From Planctobacterium marinum (GTDB lineage: Bacteria; Pseudomonadota; Gammaproteobacteria; Enterobacterales; Alteromonadaceae): a stretch of 64,000 nt of DNA. The position numbers and the translations under genes were made by a program. Positions 8,155 to 16,763 of this stretch are shown in pieces. Positions within the stretch are counted from its first letter, which is position 1. Every line of letters starts with the position of its first letter. Location of the stretch: assembly GCF_036322805.1 (NCBI RefSeq), contig NZ_AP027272.1:1178001-1242000 (forward strand). The letters run 5' to 3'. The notes under the pieces are model-generated. The model had not been told where the DNA came from and searched no databases. It saw nothing but the letters and a program-made list of their open reading frames with translations.

Positions 8155-9486
8155 TTATAGGTTAAGATTGAGTCGTTCTATTTGCTGGTATTCGCCATAA
8201 GAAGAGACAATGACGCGTTCATCTGCCGCCAGGCCAGAAATGACTTCAATGTATTGATTGTTACGTCGACCTGTTCTGATATTGCGCTTTACCGCTTCGC
8301 TACCGTCTTGCGATACAACGAATATCCAGTTGCCACCGGTATCCTGAAAAAACGCGGCGTTGGGGATCAAAATGGCGGGCTCGGCATCACTTAGCTGCAG
8401 CCTGGTTTGCAGGGTTTGCCCGCGGCGAATATCACCTGGTTTCTGGTCATCAAATTGCAAGTCCACTTCAAATTGTCCATTGCGCACTTGCGGATAAATT
8501 TTACTGATGCTTAGCGAAAAGTTTTGATTGTTGCGAGATAAGGAGGCTTTTTGCTCCAGATCTACTCGGCCCAGATAAAACTCGTCGATAAAAGCACTTA
8601 CCTTGAAGTCATCCGGTGTATCAATCTGTCCCAAGCGTCCCCCTCGGGCGATACTCTGGCCTATTTCAGCATCGAAGCCGGAGAGTTTGCCAGCCACTGG
8701 CGCGCGGATATTCATGTTTTCCAGATTTTGTCGGGAAATTTGCAGTGCTTTTTCCAGTTGCTCACCGGTGGATTTGAGAAACGCCAATTGTTGTTGCTGC
8801 ATCAGTTCATCGGTGCGCTGGCTCTCCAGGGAAACCGTTAAGGTGTCGGTGTACCAGGCAAGCGTGTCTCTGGTGTCGTCCACCTGATTTTTGGCTATCA
8901 GATTGTTGTTTAGTAACTCTTGTTCATGAGCTAGTTGGCGAGAGAGCAAGCGAATTTGATGATTGAGATCTAACAAATTGCGTTTGTGTTGCAGACGATT
9001 TTGCTCCAGTTGCAGTTCGATGGAGCGCATGTTGTTGAGTTGTTCCGCTACCAGGGCTTCATTACTGGTAACACTGAGCTGCAGAGAAGTATTAGACAAA
9101 CGAGCAATCATGTCGCCAGCCTTTAAAGTGGCCCCGTCCTCAACAAAAATAGCTTCAACCCGGCCACCCTCAATGGCGTCCAGGAAAACCGTTTTGGCGG
9201 GGGTGACGCGGCCGCGCAAGGGGATAAAATCCTCGAAAATACCGCGTTCTACGGTTGCTATGTTAAGGCGATTTGTGTCCACCGACAAAGCCCGTTCCCC
9301 GGTTTGGCTAAGCCCCCATACGAGAGCTGCCACAAGGATTGCAGCACAAGCAATTACAAGCGCTTTCTTCCATGGTGCGCCACTGGCGACGATCTTTTTG
9401 TCCATGCTAGCGCCAGAGCGAGGCTTGTTGACTCGTCCAGCCTCTGGGATCTGAAAGGTTTTTGTATGCTGAGCTTTAAGTTCCAT
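8155..9486 (-). CDS. HlyD/MacA-type periplasmic adaptor of efflux system
   Basis: 443 residues. One membrane helix (ALVIACAAILVAALVWGL, about residues 41-58) anchors the protein, followed by a lipoyl/barrel-sandwich half (VEAIFVEDGATLKAGDMIARL), a long coiled-coil hairpin rich in Gln, Leu and Glu (about 140-265), a second lipoyl half (NIRAPVAGKLSGFDAEIGQSI) and a beta-barrel domain. Such adaptors link an inner-membrane ABC permease to a TolC-like channel; no channel gene is nearby, so a shared TolC is presumed. The first gene of the operon, its start lies about 40 bp downstream of a sigma-54 promoter. Confidence 0.9.
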   Translation of the reverse strand: MELKAQHTKTFQIPEAGRVNKPRSGASMDKKIVASGAPWKKALVIACAAILVAALVWGLSQTGERALSVDTNRLNIATVERGIFEDFIPLRGRVTPAKTVFLDAIEGGRVEAIFVEDGATLKAGDMIARLSNTSLQLSVTSNEALVAEQLNNMRSIELQLEQNRLQHKRNLLDLNHQIRLLSRQLAHEQELLNNNLIAKNQVDDTRDTLAWYTDTLTVSLESQRTDELMQQQQLAFLKSTGEQLEKALQISRQNLENMNIRAPVAGKLSGFDAEIGQSIARGGRLGQIDTPDDFKVSAFIDEFYLGRVDLEQKASLSRNNQNFSLSISKIYPQVRNGQFEVDLQFDDQKPGDIRRGQTLQTRLQLSDAEPAILIPNAAFFQDTGGNWIFVVSQDGSEAVKRNIRTGRRNNQYIEVISGLAADERVIVSSYGEYQQIERLNLNL

Positions 9487-9528
9487 TGCTTATGACGCCA
9501 ATAGTGAGTGACAACTGTTATTTTTCAT

Positions 9529-9545
9529 AACAAGTCTTGTGCCAA
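9529..9545 (-). promoter_or_regulatory. Sigma-54 (RpoN) promoter of the efflux operon
   Basis: On the minus strand the sequence reads TTGGCACAAGACTTGTT. The -24 element TGGCAC and -12 element TTGTT have the required 5-bp gap, a strong match to the TGGCAC-N5-TTGCW consensus with only C-to-T at the -12 GC. Transcription would start near 9517, about 30 bp before the adaptor start codon. The gene on the other side encodes a sigma-54 activator, so the promoter and its regulator are side by side. Confidence 0.85.
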
Positions 9546-9607
9546 AGCATAAGGCTATGAATTTATTAATAAAAATTTATTTTTATAGAAACAAGACCAA
9601 GTAATAG

Positions 9608-9644
9608 TGTACGAATTTGAACAGTTGGTGTACGTTTATGAACA
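9608..9644. promoter_or_regulatory. Tandem palindromic activator sites (probable UAS)
   Basis: Two copies of a 16-bp imperfect palindrome, TGTAC-N6-GAACA, lie at 9608-9623 and 9629-9644, exactly 21 bp (two helical turns) apart. The flanks also match (GTGTACG...GAACAGTT). They sit roughly 90-130 bp upstream of the expected sigma-54 start, the usual place for enhancer sites, and just upstream of the regulator gene itself. The natural ligand is the Fis-type helix-turn-helix of the adjacent response regulator. Confidence 0.7.
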
Positions 9645-9668
9645 GTTTGAAAGGAAAGCGAATCCACT

Positions 9669-11051
9669 GTGAACAACAGAATTTTAATTGTAGATGATGA
9701 TGAAGATATTCTTGTAGCCAGCAAATTATTACTCAAAAGGCATTTTGATGAAGTGGTGATATGCAATCGACCTGAGCAGATCCCACAATTGATGGCACAA
9801 GCTCAACCCGCCTTTGATGTGATTTTATTGGATATGAATTTTGGTCCGGGTGAAAGCAGCTGCGAGCAAGGTTTTAGTTGGTTGCGGCAAATTCTGGAGA
9901 TCGATCCTCAAGCCGTCGTTATCCTTATTACGGCCCACGGTGCCATCAACCTCGCTGTAGAAGCGATGAAGCAAGGGGCTACCGATTTTGTAGCCAAACC
10001 CTGGCAAAATGAAAAGTTATTAGCCACTGTTTCAGCGGCATGTCAGTTACGACAAACACGTATGGAAGCAACGCAACTCAAACAAACCAATAAAGCGTTG
10101 AGTGCCGCTATTGCGGGTAGCGAAGCGCACCCTATGTTAGGGCGTTCAAAAGCACTGGAGAAGGTTAAACAAATTGTATCAAAAGCGGCGGCCACTAACG
10201 CCAATATGCTGCTGTTAGGTGAAAATGGTACAGGTAAAGAAATGTTAGCTCGGACTATTCACGCCAATAGTCTGCGGGCAGACAATGTTTTTATGAGTAT
10301 AGATTTAGGTGCAGTGCCGGAAAATCTGTTTGAAAGTGAGCTATTCGGGCATAAAAAAGGGGCTTTTACCGACGCCAGAGAAGATCGTGTCGGAAAAATA
10401 CAGGCAGCCAACGGGGGGACCCTGTTTTTGGATGAAATCGGTAATTTACCATTGCATTTACAAACCCGACTGTTAACCGTATTGGAACAACGAAAAGTCG
10501 TACCGCTTGGCAGTAATGAACCTATAGGGGTGGATATTCGTCTGATTTCTGCCACTAACCTGAGCGTCGAGAAATTACAGGATGAGCAGTATTTTCGACA
10601 AGATTTGTTATTTCGACTCAATACAGTAGAGATAACCCTGCCACCTTTACGAGAACGCAAAGAAGATATCGAAGAAATTGCCCAGCACTACCTGGCGCTG
10701 TTCGTCCGGAAATATCAAAAAGCGGGCTTAAAATTATCACCTGAAAGTACAGCAACTTTGCTGGATTACCATTGGCCTGGCAATGTGCGAGAGTTAAAGC
10801 ATGCCTTGGAAAGAGCCGTCATATTAAGCGATACAAAGCATCTGAATATTCAGGACTTTCAACTGCAAAAAACTTTGCCGGACAATCATAGCTCGACTAT
10901 GCAGGAGCAGGATTTGAATCTTGAGCGCATGGAAAAACAGGTGATTCAGCAAGCTTTGCGCAAGCATAAATACAATATTTCTCATGCAGCCAAGGCACTG
11001 GGTTTAACCCGGGCCGCACTGTATCGTAGGATGGAAAAACATGATCTTTAA
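9669..11051 (+). CDS. Sigma-54-dependent response regulator (NtrC family)
   Basis: 460 residues from a GTG. A receiver domain (about 1-125; acidic DDDE near 9-12, phosphoacceptor Asp55 in LLDMNF) precedes an AAA+ domain with Walker A GENGTGKE (184-191), Walker B GGTLFLDEIG and arginine-finger region, and a C-terminal Fis-type helix-turn-helix (YNISHAAKALGLTRAALYRRM). The sigma-54 contact loop is GAFTDA (231-236), with Asp replacing the usual second Gly. It should activate RpoN-dependent transcription of the divergent efflux operon when phosphorylated by the kinase encoded next, whose start codon overlaps its last codons. Confidence 0.94.
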   Translation: MNNRILIVDDDEDILVASKLLLKRHFDEVVICNRPEQIPQLMAQAQPAFDVILLDMNFGPGESSCEQGFSWLRQILEIDPQAVVILITAHGAINLAVEAMKQGATDFVAKPWQNEKLLATVSAACQLRQTRMEATQLKQTNKALSAAIAGSEAHPMLGRSKALEKVKQIVSKAAATNANMLLLGENGTGKEMLARTIHANSLRADNVFMSIDLGAVPENLFESELFGHKKGAFTDAREDRVGKIQAANGGTLFLDEIGNLPLHLQTRLLTVLEQRKVVPLGSNEPIGVDIRLISATNLSVEKLQDEQYFRQDLLFRLNTVEITLPPLRERKEDIEEIAQHYLALFVRKYQKAGLKLSPESTATLLDYHWPGNVRELKHALERAVILSDTKHLNIQDFQLQKTLPDNHSSTMQEQDLNLERMEKQVIQQALRKHKYNISHAAKALGLTRAALYRRMEKHDL

Positions 11052-12384
11052 GCGCTATTCCAGTCAACTTTTTTTGCGGGTGCTACTGCTGGCAACCAGC
11101 CTGTATGCCTTTGCACATTTATTGCTGTTGCAAGGCTTTATAGTCACGCAGTGGGTACTGGGTGGCCTGATTTTGTTGCAGTTCTGGGGGATGCAGCAGC
11201 AGATTACCAGAACGAACCTGCAGATTGCGCGATTTTTACAGGCCTTGCGCTACCGTGATTTTTCGGCGCGATTCGATTTTGAGGGCTACGGTGACGGATT
11301 TGAGGAACTAGGCAGGGAGATTACAGAAACCATTCAACAGGAACAACAACGACGAGAGTTGCAGGAGCAAACCACTCAACGTTTGAAGTCAGTTATTGAA
11401 CAGGTACCTGTGCCACTTTTGAGCATTCATTCCGATGGGCGTTTGACCTTATGGAATAATGCTGTCCGGCGGTTGTTTAACAGTAGCAGCCTCACTCGTA
11501 TAGAGGATCTTGAGCGATTTGGCTCTGAATTTTTACAAGTGATGCAATCCATATCTGGTCCGCAGCGCCGTTTGGTTAAGTTTGTTGCTGATGGTATTGA
11601 GCATCAACTGAGTATCTCAGTGCGGGAGGTGATACACAGTGGCAACCGCGATAGAGTGATTTCGCTACAAGATATTGCCTCAGAGCTGGAAAAGACCCAA
11701 ATAGATGCATGGCAAGATTTGGTTAAAGTACTGACCCATGAAATTATTAACAGCATTACGCCAATATCCAGCCTCGCCAGCACGGCAGATAGTATCCTGG
11801 CGGAGTTACCAAAAGACATGTCAGGGGATGATCTTGACGATGCCAGGCAGGCCATTTCCACGGTGGCTAAACGCTGCGAAGGATTGCAGAGTTTTGTCAA
11901 TAGTTATCGCAGCATAACCCACTTACCTGCGCCGGTTAAAAAGCCGGTTAAGATTGTGCCGTTACTCACCCGAGTACAAAGCTTGTTTGCACAGCAGTGG
12001 CAGGAACAGCATATCTTGTTTAATCTGGAGGCGTCAGACCCAGAATTAGAAGTCAGCGCCGATCCGCAAATGTTAGAGCAGTTGTTTATCAATCTATTTC
12101 AAAATGCCGAACAGGCGAAACCGGGACAAGAAACGCCCTTGAACCTGACGGTGAGAGTTGCATTGAACAAACGCAGCAAGCTGGTGATCAGTGTTTGCGA
12201 TGATGGTTCAGGTATTGCCCCGGAGATAAAAGATAAAATCTTTGTGCCTTTCTTTACTACCAAAAAATCTGGCTCTGGTGTCGGCCTGGCGCTTGCCCGA
12301 CAAATCATGCTGGTGCACGGTGGTAACATTCGGCTGGAGGAGCCACGGGGGCAAGGTGCCGAATTCACACTGATTTTTCCTTGA
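11041..12384 (+). CDS. Membrane sensor histidine kinase, NtrY-like
   Basis: 447 residues. Two close N-terminal membrane helices (about residues 10-55) with almost no periplasmic loop suggest sensing within or near the membrane. A PAS-like domain follows (SVIEQVPVPLLSIHSDGRLTLWNNAVRRLF, about 118-150 region), then a HisKA region with the phosphoacceptor His233 in LTHEIINSITP, and a HATPase_c domain with N (LFINLFQNAEQA), G1 (DDGSGI) and G2 (GSGVGLAL) boxes. The start overlaps the response regulator gene by 11 bp. It probably detects membrane stress or the exported compound. Confidence 0.92.
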   Translation: MIFKRYSSQLFLRVLLLATSLYAFAHLLLLQGFIVTQWVLGGLILLQFWGMQQQITRTNLQIARFLQALRYRDFSARFDFEGYGDGFEELGREITETIQQEQQRRELQEQTTQRLKSVIEQVPVPLLSIHSDGRLTLWNNAVRRLFNSSSLTRIEDLERFGSEFLQVMQSISGPQRRLVKFVADGIEHQLSISVREVIHSGNRDRVISLQDIASELEKTQIDAWQDLVKVLTHEIINSITPISSLASTADSILAELPKDMSGDDLDDARQAISTVAKRCEGLQSFVNSYRSITHLPAPVKKPVKIVPLLTRVQSLFAQQWQEQHILFNLEASDPELEVSADPQMLEQLFINLFQNAEQAKPGQETPLNLTVRVALNKRSKLVISVCDDGSGIAPEIKDKIFVPFFTTKKSGSGVGLALARQIMLVHGGNIRLEEPRGQGAEFTLIFP

Positions 12385-12495
12385 ATTAACGCTATAACCC
12401 TCTAAATTTAGTGAGGTCGGTGTAATTCATTACCCATTTTTGTATGCATCCGGTGCTGTTACCAGTTTCGGAGCCCATTGTCAGAGAGTTAAGCA

Positions 12496-13278
12496 GTGCC
12501 ACAGAAACAGCCAAGGTCATCAACAATAAATAGCGGGATAGCCATTGTTATAGTCCTGGTATTATTACTGGCAGTTGTATTAGCTCGCCCCTTGCTGGTG
12601 ACTTCGGGAGCCTCAGTTGGAAAACCGGAACACAACAGTCATCCTGCCGGTAATACGAGAGTTGTGGAGGGCATTGATGTGTCTCATGACCAAGGGGAGG
12701 TTAATTGGAGTCAGGTGGTTGGCAGTGGTATACAGTTTGTGTATCACAAGGCCACTGATGGCATCACCTGGCGAGATCCAATGTTCGATAAAAACTTGCA
12801 ATCATTAAGCGCTTTAAAAGTTGATATTGGCGCTTATCACTTTTTTGAAGCTGAGGATGACCCGCAGAAACAAGCGCAAAATTTTTTAAACACCATTAAA
12901 GGCAAACCTTTGACCTTGGCCCCCATGGTGGATGTGGAAACCACTAAAAACCAAACAAGCGGCCAAATTAAGCAGCGTTTGAAAACCTGGTTAGAGGTGG
13001 TGCAGAAAGCCACCGGGTGCACACCCATCATTTATTCCTATAAGGATTTTTGGCAGGATAATATCGACCCACAATTTAATTACTATCCCTTTTGGCTGGC
13101 GGATTATAGTGCCACGATGGATGCTCCTGAAGGCGTCGAAAACCTGATCATTTGGCAATACAGTGAAACCGGTCAGGTACCGGGCATTAGAGGTAATGTG
13201 GACCGAGACCGATTGCTTAGCGGTGAGTCTGGAATGACTGCGCTACGTTGTACCCATGAGGGGCAAAAAGATGACTAA
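12496..13278 (+). CDS. GH25-family lysozyme (muramidase), membrane-anchored or secreted
   Basis: 260 residues from GTG 12496. One N-terminal hydrophobic helix (GIAIVIVLVLLLAVVLARPLL, about 15-35) acts as an anchor or uncleaved signal. The rest is a glycoside hydrolase family 25 domain: the active-site strand VEGIDVSHDQG, VYHKATDG, GAYHFF, the catalytic Asp-X-Glu in PMVDVET, and FWLADYS with IWQYSETG near the end. These enzymes cut the beta-1,4 bond between N-acetylmuramic acid and N-acetylglucosamine in peptidoglycan. The next gene overlaps its 3' end by 8 bp, implying a shared transcript. Confidence 0.9.
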   Translation: MPQKQPRSSTINSGIAIVIVLVLLLAVVLARPLLVTSGASVGKPEHNSHPAGNTRVVEGIDVSHDQGEVNWSQVVGSGIQFVYHKATDGITWRDPMFDKNLQSLSALKVDIGAYHFFEAEDDPQKQAQNFLNTIKGKPLTLAPMVDVETTKNQTSGQIKQRLKTWLEVVQKATGCTPIIYSYKDFWQDNIDPQFNYYPFWLADYSATMDAPEGVENLIIWQYSETGQVPGIRGNVDRDRLLSGESGMTALRCTHEGQKDD

Positions 13279-14224
13279 TTCGCAACTCAGTAGCAAAAAT
13301 GGTATCTCCGAGTGGTTTTATGCTAGGCGTTATTTGCTGCTGCTCAATGTTAGTTTATTGCTTCTGTGGGTTTGCTATTCGCAGGGCTGGTTGTCGGGTG
13401 TTGCCACCTTGTTTCAACAAGGGGCGTTGGTACAGGCCAACTCAGAATATCTTGCGGGGTTAGAGTCCCATTTGTTGGCTGATTATATGGGGCTATTGGG
13501 GTTAAGTGCCGTTGTCGATGTGGCTGCCAGCAGTCAGTTTGGCCTTTCGTTTATCTTCGAGATGAACGTTCAGGTGGGAGAGTTACTTAATAACCTCGCT
13601 GATATTCTTGAAAGAGGCAAAAGTTATTTATTAATGGCTATGGCTGCGATTGGCGCGTTGGAAGCGGTAGCCTTAATGAGTGAATACCTGGCTCCTTTAT
13701 TATTCGAGTTGTTATTGGCTACTGTATTTTTCTGGAGTCTGGTCAGTTTACTGTTCCAAAGTGCAGTGCACTCTGTGATCATGGGGCAACTGGTGAAACT
13801 CATCGCGGTTTTGTTTTTGATAAGTCATCTTGCAATTCCCTATAGTATTCACCTGAGTTCAGGCGCCACTCAAGTGGTTAATAAGCTATTGGGTATGCAA
13901 TCCAGCCATCAATACTTCTCGCATGTTGCTGAGGAATTGAGTGGGCAATCTTCTGTAACAGCACAGGCTGATTTAAAAGATAAAGGTAAGTCGGGGGTCC
14001 ACTTTTTACACAAGGCAGCTGCCGCCAAGCTAAATCAAAAGGTGCAAAGAAGTTCGCACATCGTGATGCGTTCTGCTGCTCATCTGCTGTTAACACTGGT
14101 GGTGATCCCGGGGGTGTTATTGTTATTTAATATTATTTTATTGCGCTATGTCATTGCCAGCATTGGCAGAAAATATGCTTTGTTAAAAAACTCGCTGCGT
14201 CAAACCACAACACCAAACACATAA
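13271..14224 (+). CDS. Multi-pass membrane protein of unknown function
   Basis: 317 residues from ATG 13271, which has GAGGGG 8 bp upstream; an in-frame ATG at 13256 is the alternative. About five hydrophobic segments are visible: near residues 16-35, 118-160 (probably two), 178-198 and 270-297. A long polar region between the last two contains many Ser/Gln residues and would face one side of the membrane. No family recognised. Its start lies inside the end of the GH25 lysozyme gene, so the products are probably made together; it might regulate, localise or protect against the lysozyme. Confidence 0.75.
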   Translation: MTNSQLSSKNGISEWFYARRYLLLLNVSLLLLWVCYSQGWLSGVATLFQQGALVQANSEYLAGLESHLLADYMGLLGLSAVVDVAASSQFGLSFIFEMNVQVGELLNNLADILERGKSYLLMAMAAIGALEAVALMSEYLAPLLFELLLATVFFWSLVSLLFQSAVHSVIMGQLVKLIAVLFLISHLAIPYSIHLSSGATQVVNKLLGMQSSHQYFSHVAEELSGQSSVTAQADLKDKGKSGVHFLHKAAAAKLNQKVQRSSHIVMRSAAHLLLTLVVIPGVLLLFNIILLRYVIASIGRKYALLKNSLRQTTTPNT

Positions 14225-14298
14225 AAACAGCTCGCGAAGTGCAAGTCTGGATGTATCGACTATGCTATGGAAACAGATGAACTTTTGCCCATAGCCTT

Positions 14299-16710
14299 AT
14301 GCATAATGAGCCTTCTTTCAATGTTACCTTTAACAGGGTGCATAAAAAACAGGACGTGCCTGGCTTCCCCACTAATATGGATGAGGGAGCGCTCAGAACT
14401 TTTTTAGAAATCACGGTTGAGAACAGTAACGACGGTATCTTTTGGCTTACCAGTGATGCTCAAATTGCCTACTTAAATACCTCCGCTTGTCAGCGACTTG
14501 ATTATTCACCAGACGAATTAATGGGAAAGTTTGTGTGGGATCTCGACCCATTATTTCCCAAACAGGTTTGGCCGGAGTTTTGGCGAGAGTTTGTCGCTGC
14601 CGGCCATATTCAGTTCGAGTCTAAGCACGAGACCAAGTGGGGCAAAATCATCCCGGTTTTTATCAGGGCTATTTTAGTTCGCATCGGTGATGAGGATATG
14701 CAAGTGGCTTTTGTGCAGGATTTATCAGAGCAAAAAGCACAGCAAGCTCAGCTTCGTACCTATAAAAAAGATCTGCAACAGTTACAAAAATTTACCGCTG
14801 AGCCGGACCCAAAGGAAGAAAATCTCTGGCTCAAGAATATGGCGGAACGCCTCAATAAATTAGAAGTGGCTGCCAATATCGGGACTTGGGAAGTGGATCT
14901 CACTTCAAATAAACTGACCTGGAGTGAGCAAACCCGACGCATTCACGAAGTGGATACTGATTATCATCCTAATGTGGAAGAAGCGATAAACTTTTATAAA
15001 GCAGGGAAAGACCGGGTAACAATAACGAAGCTGTTCAACAATGCCGTAAATGCCTGTGTGCCTTGGGATGTTGAGTTGACCATTGTCACTCAAATGGGCA
15101 GAGAGCGTATTGTTCGAGTTATCGGCAATGCTGAAGCCGATGACGGGCAGTGTGTTAGGGTTTTTGGGGTGTTTCAGGATATCACTGACAAATACGGCTT
15201 ACGTCAGGAGTTGCTCGCCAGCCAAAAAAGTATGCAAGATATCATGGATCACTCTCCGGCGGTGGTGTACGTCAAAGACATTGAAGGCCGATACCTGTTT
15301 GTAAACAAAAAATACGAACAGGTATTGAGCATCCCGCGAAACAAAGTTCTAGGTAACAAAGATACCGACTTTTTACCGCCTTCAGTGGCACAAGAGGTGA
15401 TGGCTAATGATAGACGAGTCATTATTTCCGGTGAGCACCATGAAATCGAGGAGGAGATCCCTCAGGAAGAAGGTGTTCGGCTTTATATCTCGGAAAAATT
15501 TCCACTATTTAACAGCGATGGTGAAATTTATGCTATGTGCGGTATTTCAACGGATATTACTGAGCGAAGACAACAAGAAGAACAGCTGCGTCGCACTCAG
15601 AAAATGGATGCTCTTGGCAAGCTAACTGGCGGAGTTGCTCATGATTTTAATAACCTGTTGGGGATTATTGTTGGCTATGCCAATTTGATTGAACGCAGCT
15701 CTGCAGCCTTGGATGGAGCAATATTTAATCAAGCTCAACACATTACCAAAGCCTGTACTCGAGGTGAAAAGCTCACGCGGCGATTATTGGCTTTTTCCAG
15801 TAAACAAAGTTTGCAAAAACAAGTTGTGAATCTCAATGATGTGATCCAAAACAATGTCGATATGCTGCAGAAGATAATGACGGTCAGTATTGAATTGCAG
15901 CTGGAGTTAAGCCCTGATTTGTGGTGGTGTGAAATTGATGTTTCCGACTTTGAAGATGCATTGATTAACATGGTGCTCAATGCGATTCATGCTTTGGAGC
16001 ACAAGGGAACGTTAACCATCAGCACGCAAAACAAAATCTTTCAACCCGCTAAGAAAAAGCAGCGTAGTGATACTCAATTTGTGCAGTTGGCTATTGAGGA
16101 TAATGGTTGTGGTATGAGCCCAGACACTCAGGAACAATTGTTCGAACCTTTCTTTACCACTAAGGCGGAGAAGGGTACTGGTCTGGGGTTAAGCCAGGTG
16201 TATGGTTTTACCCAGAGAAGCAAAGGCTTTGTTGAAGTGCACTCTAATCTCGGACAAGGCACCCGTTTTGAACTGTATTTTCCATCCAAACCTGCGCCTG
16301 ATGGAAGAACCGAAAACGCGCAAAGCCAAGAGCGGAGTCTGTTACAAGGTTCGGAGTCGATTCTGGTTGTGGATGATGAACGAGAGTTAGTGGAAATTGC
16401 TCGGCTGATGCTCAGTGCTTATGGCTATTCGGTTTCCGGTTGTTACAGTGGTGCTGAAGCCATCCAAAAAATGCAAAAGCAACCTTTTGACCTGGTGATT
16501 TCCGATGTGATTATGCCACACATGGATGGTTGGGAGTTGAGCCGCACGCTTATGGAGGACTTCCCCAATACAAAAATCTTGTTAGTGAGTGGTTATATTG
16601 GTGACCGCTGTGCCGATACACATCCCCATATTGAAGAAGAGCAAGTATTAACTAAGCCTTTTAGTAGCGAAACGCTGTTAAAGCGAGTAAAGGCGTTGTT
16701 AAACACCTAA
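14299..16710 (+). CDS. PAS-domain hybrid sensor histidine kinase
   Basis: 803 residues with no clear membrane helix, so probably cytoplasmic. Order: PAS 1 (about 30-150), a coiled-coil linker, PAS 2 (about 190-300), PAS 3 (about 308-425, VVYVKDIEGRYLFVNKKYE), HisKA with His448 in GGVAHDFNNLL, HATPase_c (N box INMVLNAIHAL, G boxes EDNGCGMS and GTGLGLSQ), and a C-terminal receiver with phosphoacceptor Asp736 in DLVISDVIMP. The HDFNN subgroup typically works with a separate response regulator or phosphotransfer protein; none is adjacent, so its output is unknown. Confidence 0.93.
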   Translation: MHNEPSFNVTFNRVHKKQDVPGFPTNMDEGALRTFLEITVENSNDGIFWLTSDAQIAYLNTSACQRLDYSPDELMGKFVWDLDPLFPKQVWPEFWREFVAAGHIQFESKHETKWGKIIPVFIRAILVRIGDEDMQVAFVQDLSEQKAQQAQLRTYKKDLQQLQKFTAEPDPKEENLWLKNMAERLNKLEVAANIGTWEVDLTSNKLTWSEQTRRIHEVDTDYHPNVEEAINFYKAGKDRVTITKLFNNAVNACVPWDVELTIVTQMGRERIVRVIGNAEADDGQCVRVFGVFQDITDKYGLRQELLASQKSMQDIMDHSPAVVYVKDIEGRYLFVNKKYEQVLSIPRNKVLGNKDTDFLPPSVAQEVMANDRRVIISGEHHEIEEEIPQEEGVRLYISEKFPLFNSDGEIYAMCGISTDITERRQQEEQLRRTQKMDALGKLTGGVAHDFNNLLGIIVGYANLIERSSAALDGAIFNQAQHITKACTRGEKLTRRLLAFSSKQSLQKQVVNLNDVIQNNVDMLQKIMTVSIELQLELSPDLWWCEIDVSDFEDALINMVLNAIHALEHKGTLTISTQNKIFQPAKKKQRSDTQFVQLAIEDNGCGMSPDTQEQLFEPFFTTKAEKGTGLGLSQVYGFTQRSKGFVEVHSNLGQGTRFELYFPSKPAPDGRTENAQSQERSLLQGSESILVVDDERELVEIARLMLSAYGYSVSGCYSGAEAIQKMQKQPFDLVISDVIMPHMDGWELSRTLMEDFPNTKILLVSGYIGDRCADTHPHIEEEQVLTKPFSSETLLKRVKALLNT

Positions 16711-16711
16711 A

Positions 16712-16755
16712 GCGGCCTTTAAACATATTAATACTAATTGGTATTTAAAGGCCGC
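16712..16755. terminator. Bidirectional terminator-like inverted repeat
   Basis: A perfect 12-bp inverted repeat, GCGGCCTTTAAA at 16712-16723 and TTTAAAGGCCGC at 16744-16755, with a 20-nt loop, sits between the convergent hybrid-kinase and M24-peptidase genes. There is no strong T-run on either side, so a terminator role is likely from position but not proven. Confidence 0.5.
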
Positions 16756-16763
16756 CACTATTC

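Noticed and set aside
9607-9648. Direct repeats taken as a possible CRISPR remnant
   Set aside because: Only two copies, 21 bp apart with no spacer-sized gap, and placed between a sigma-54 regulator and its promoter; regulator sites explain them better.
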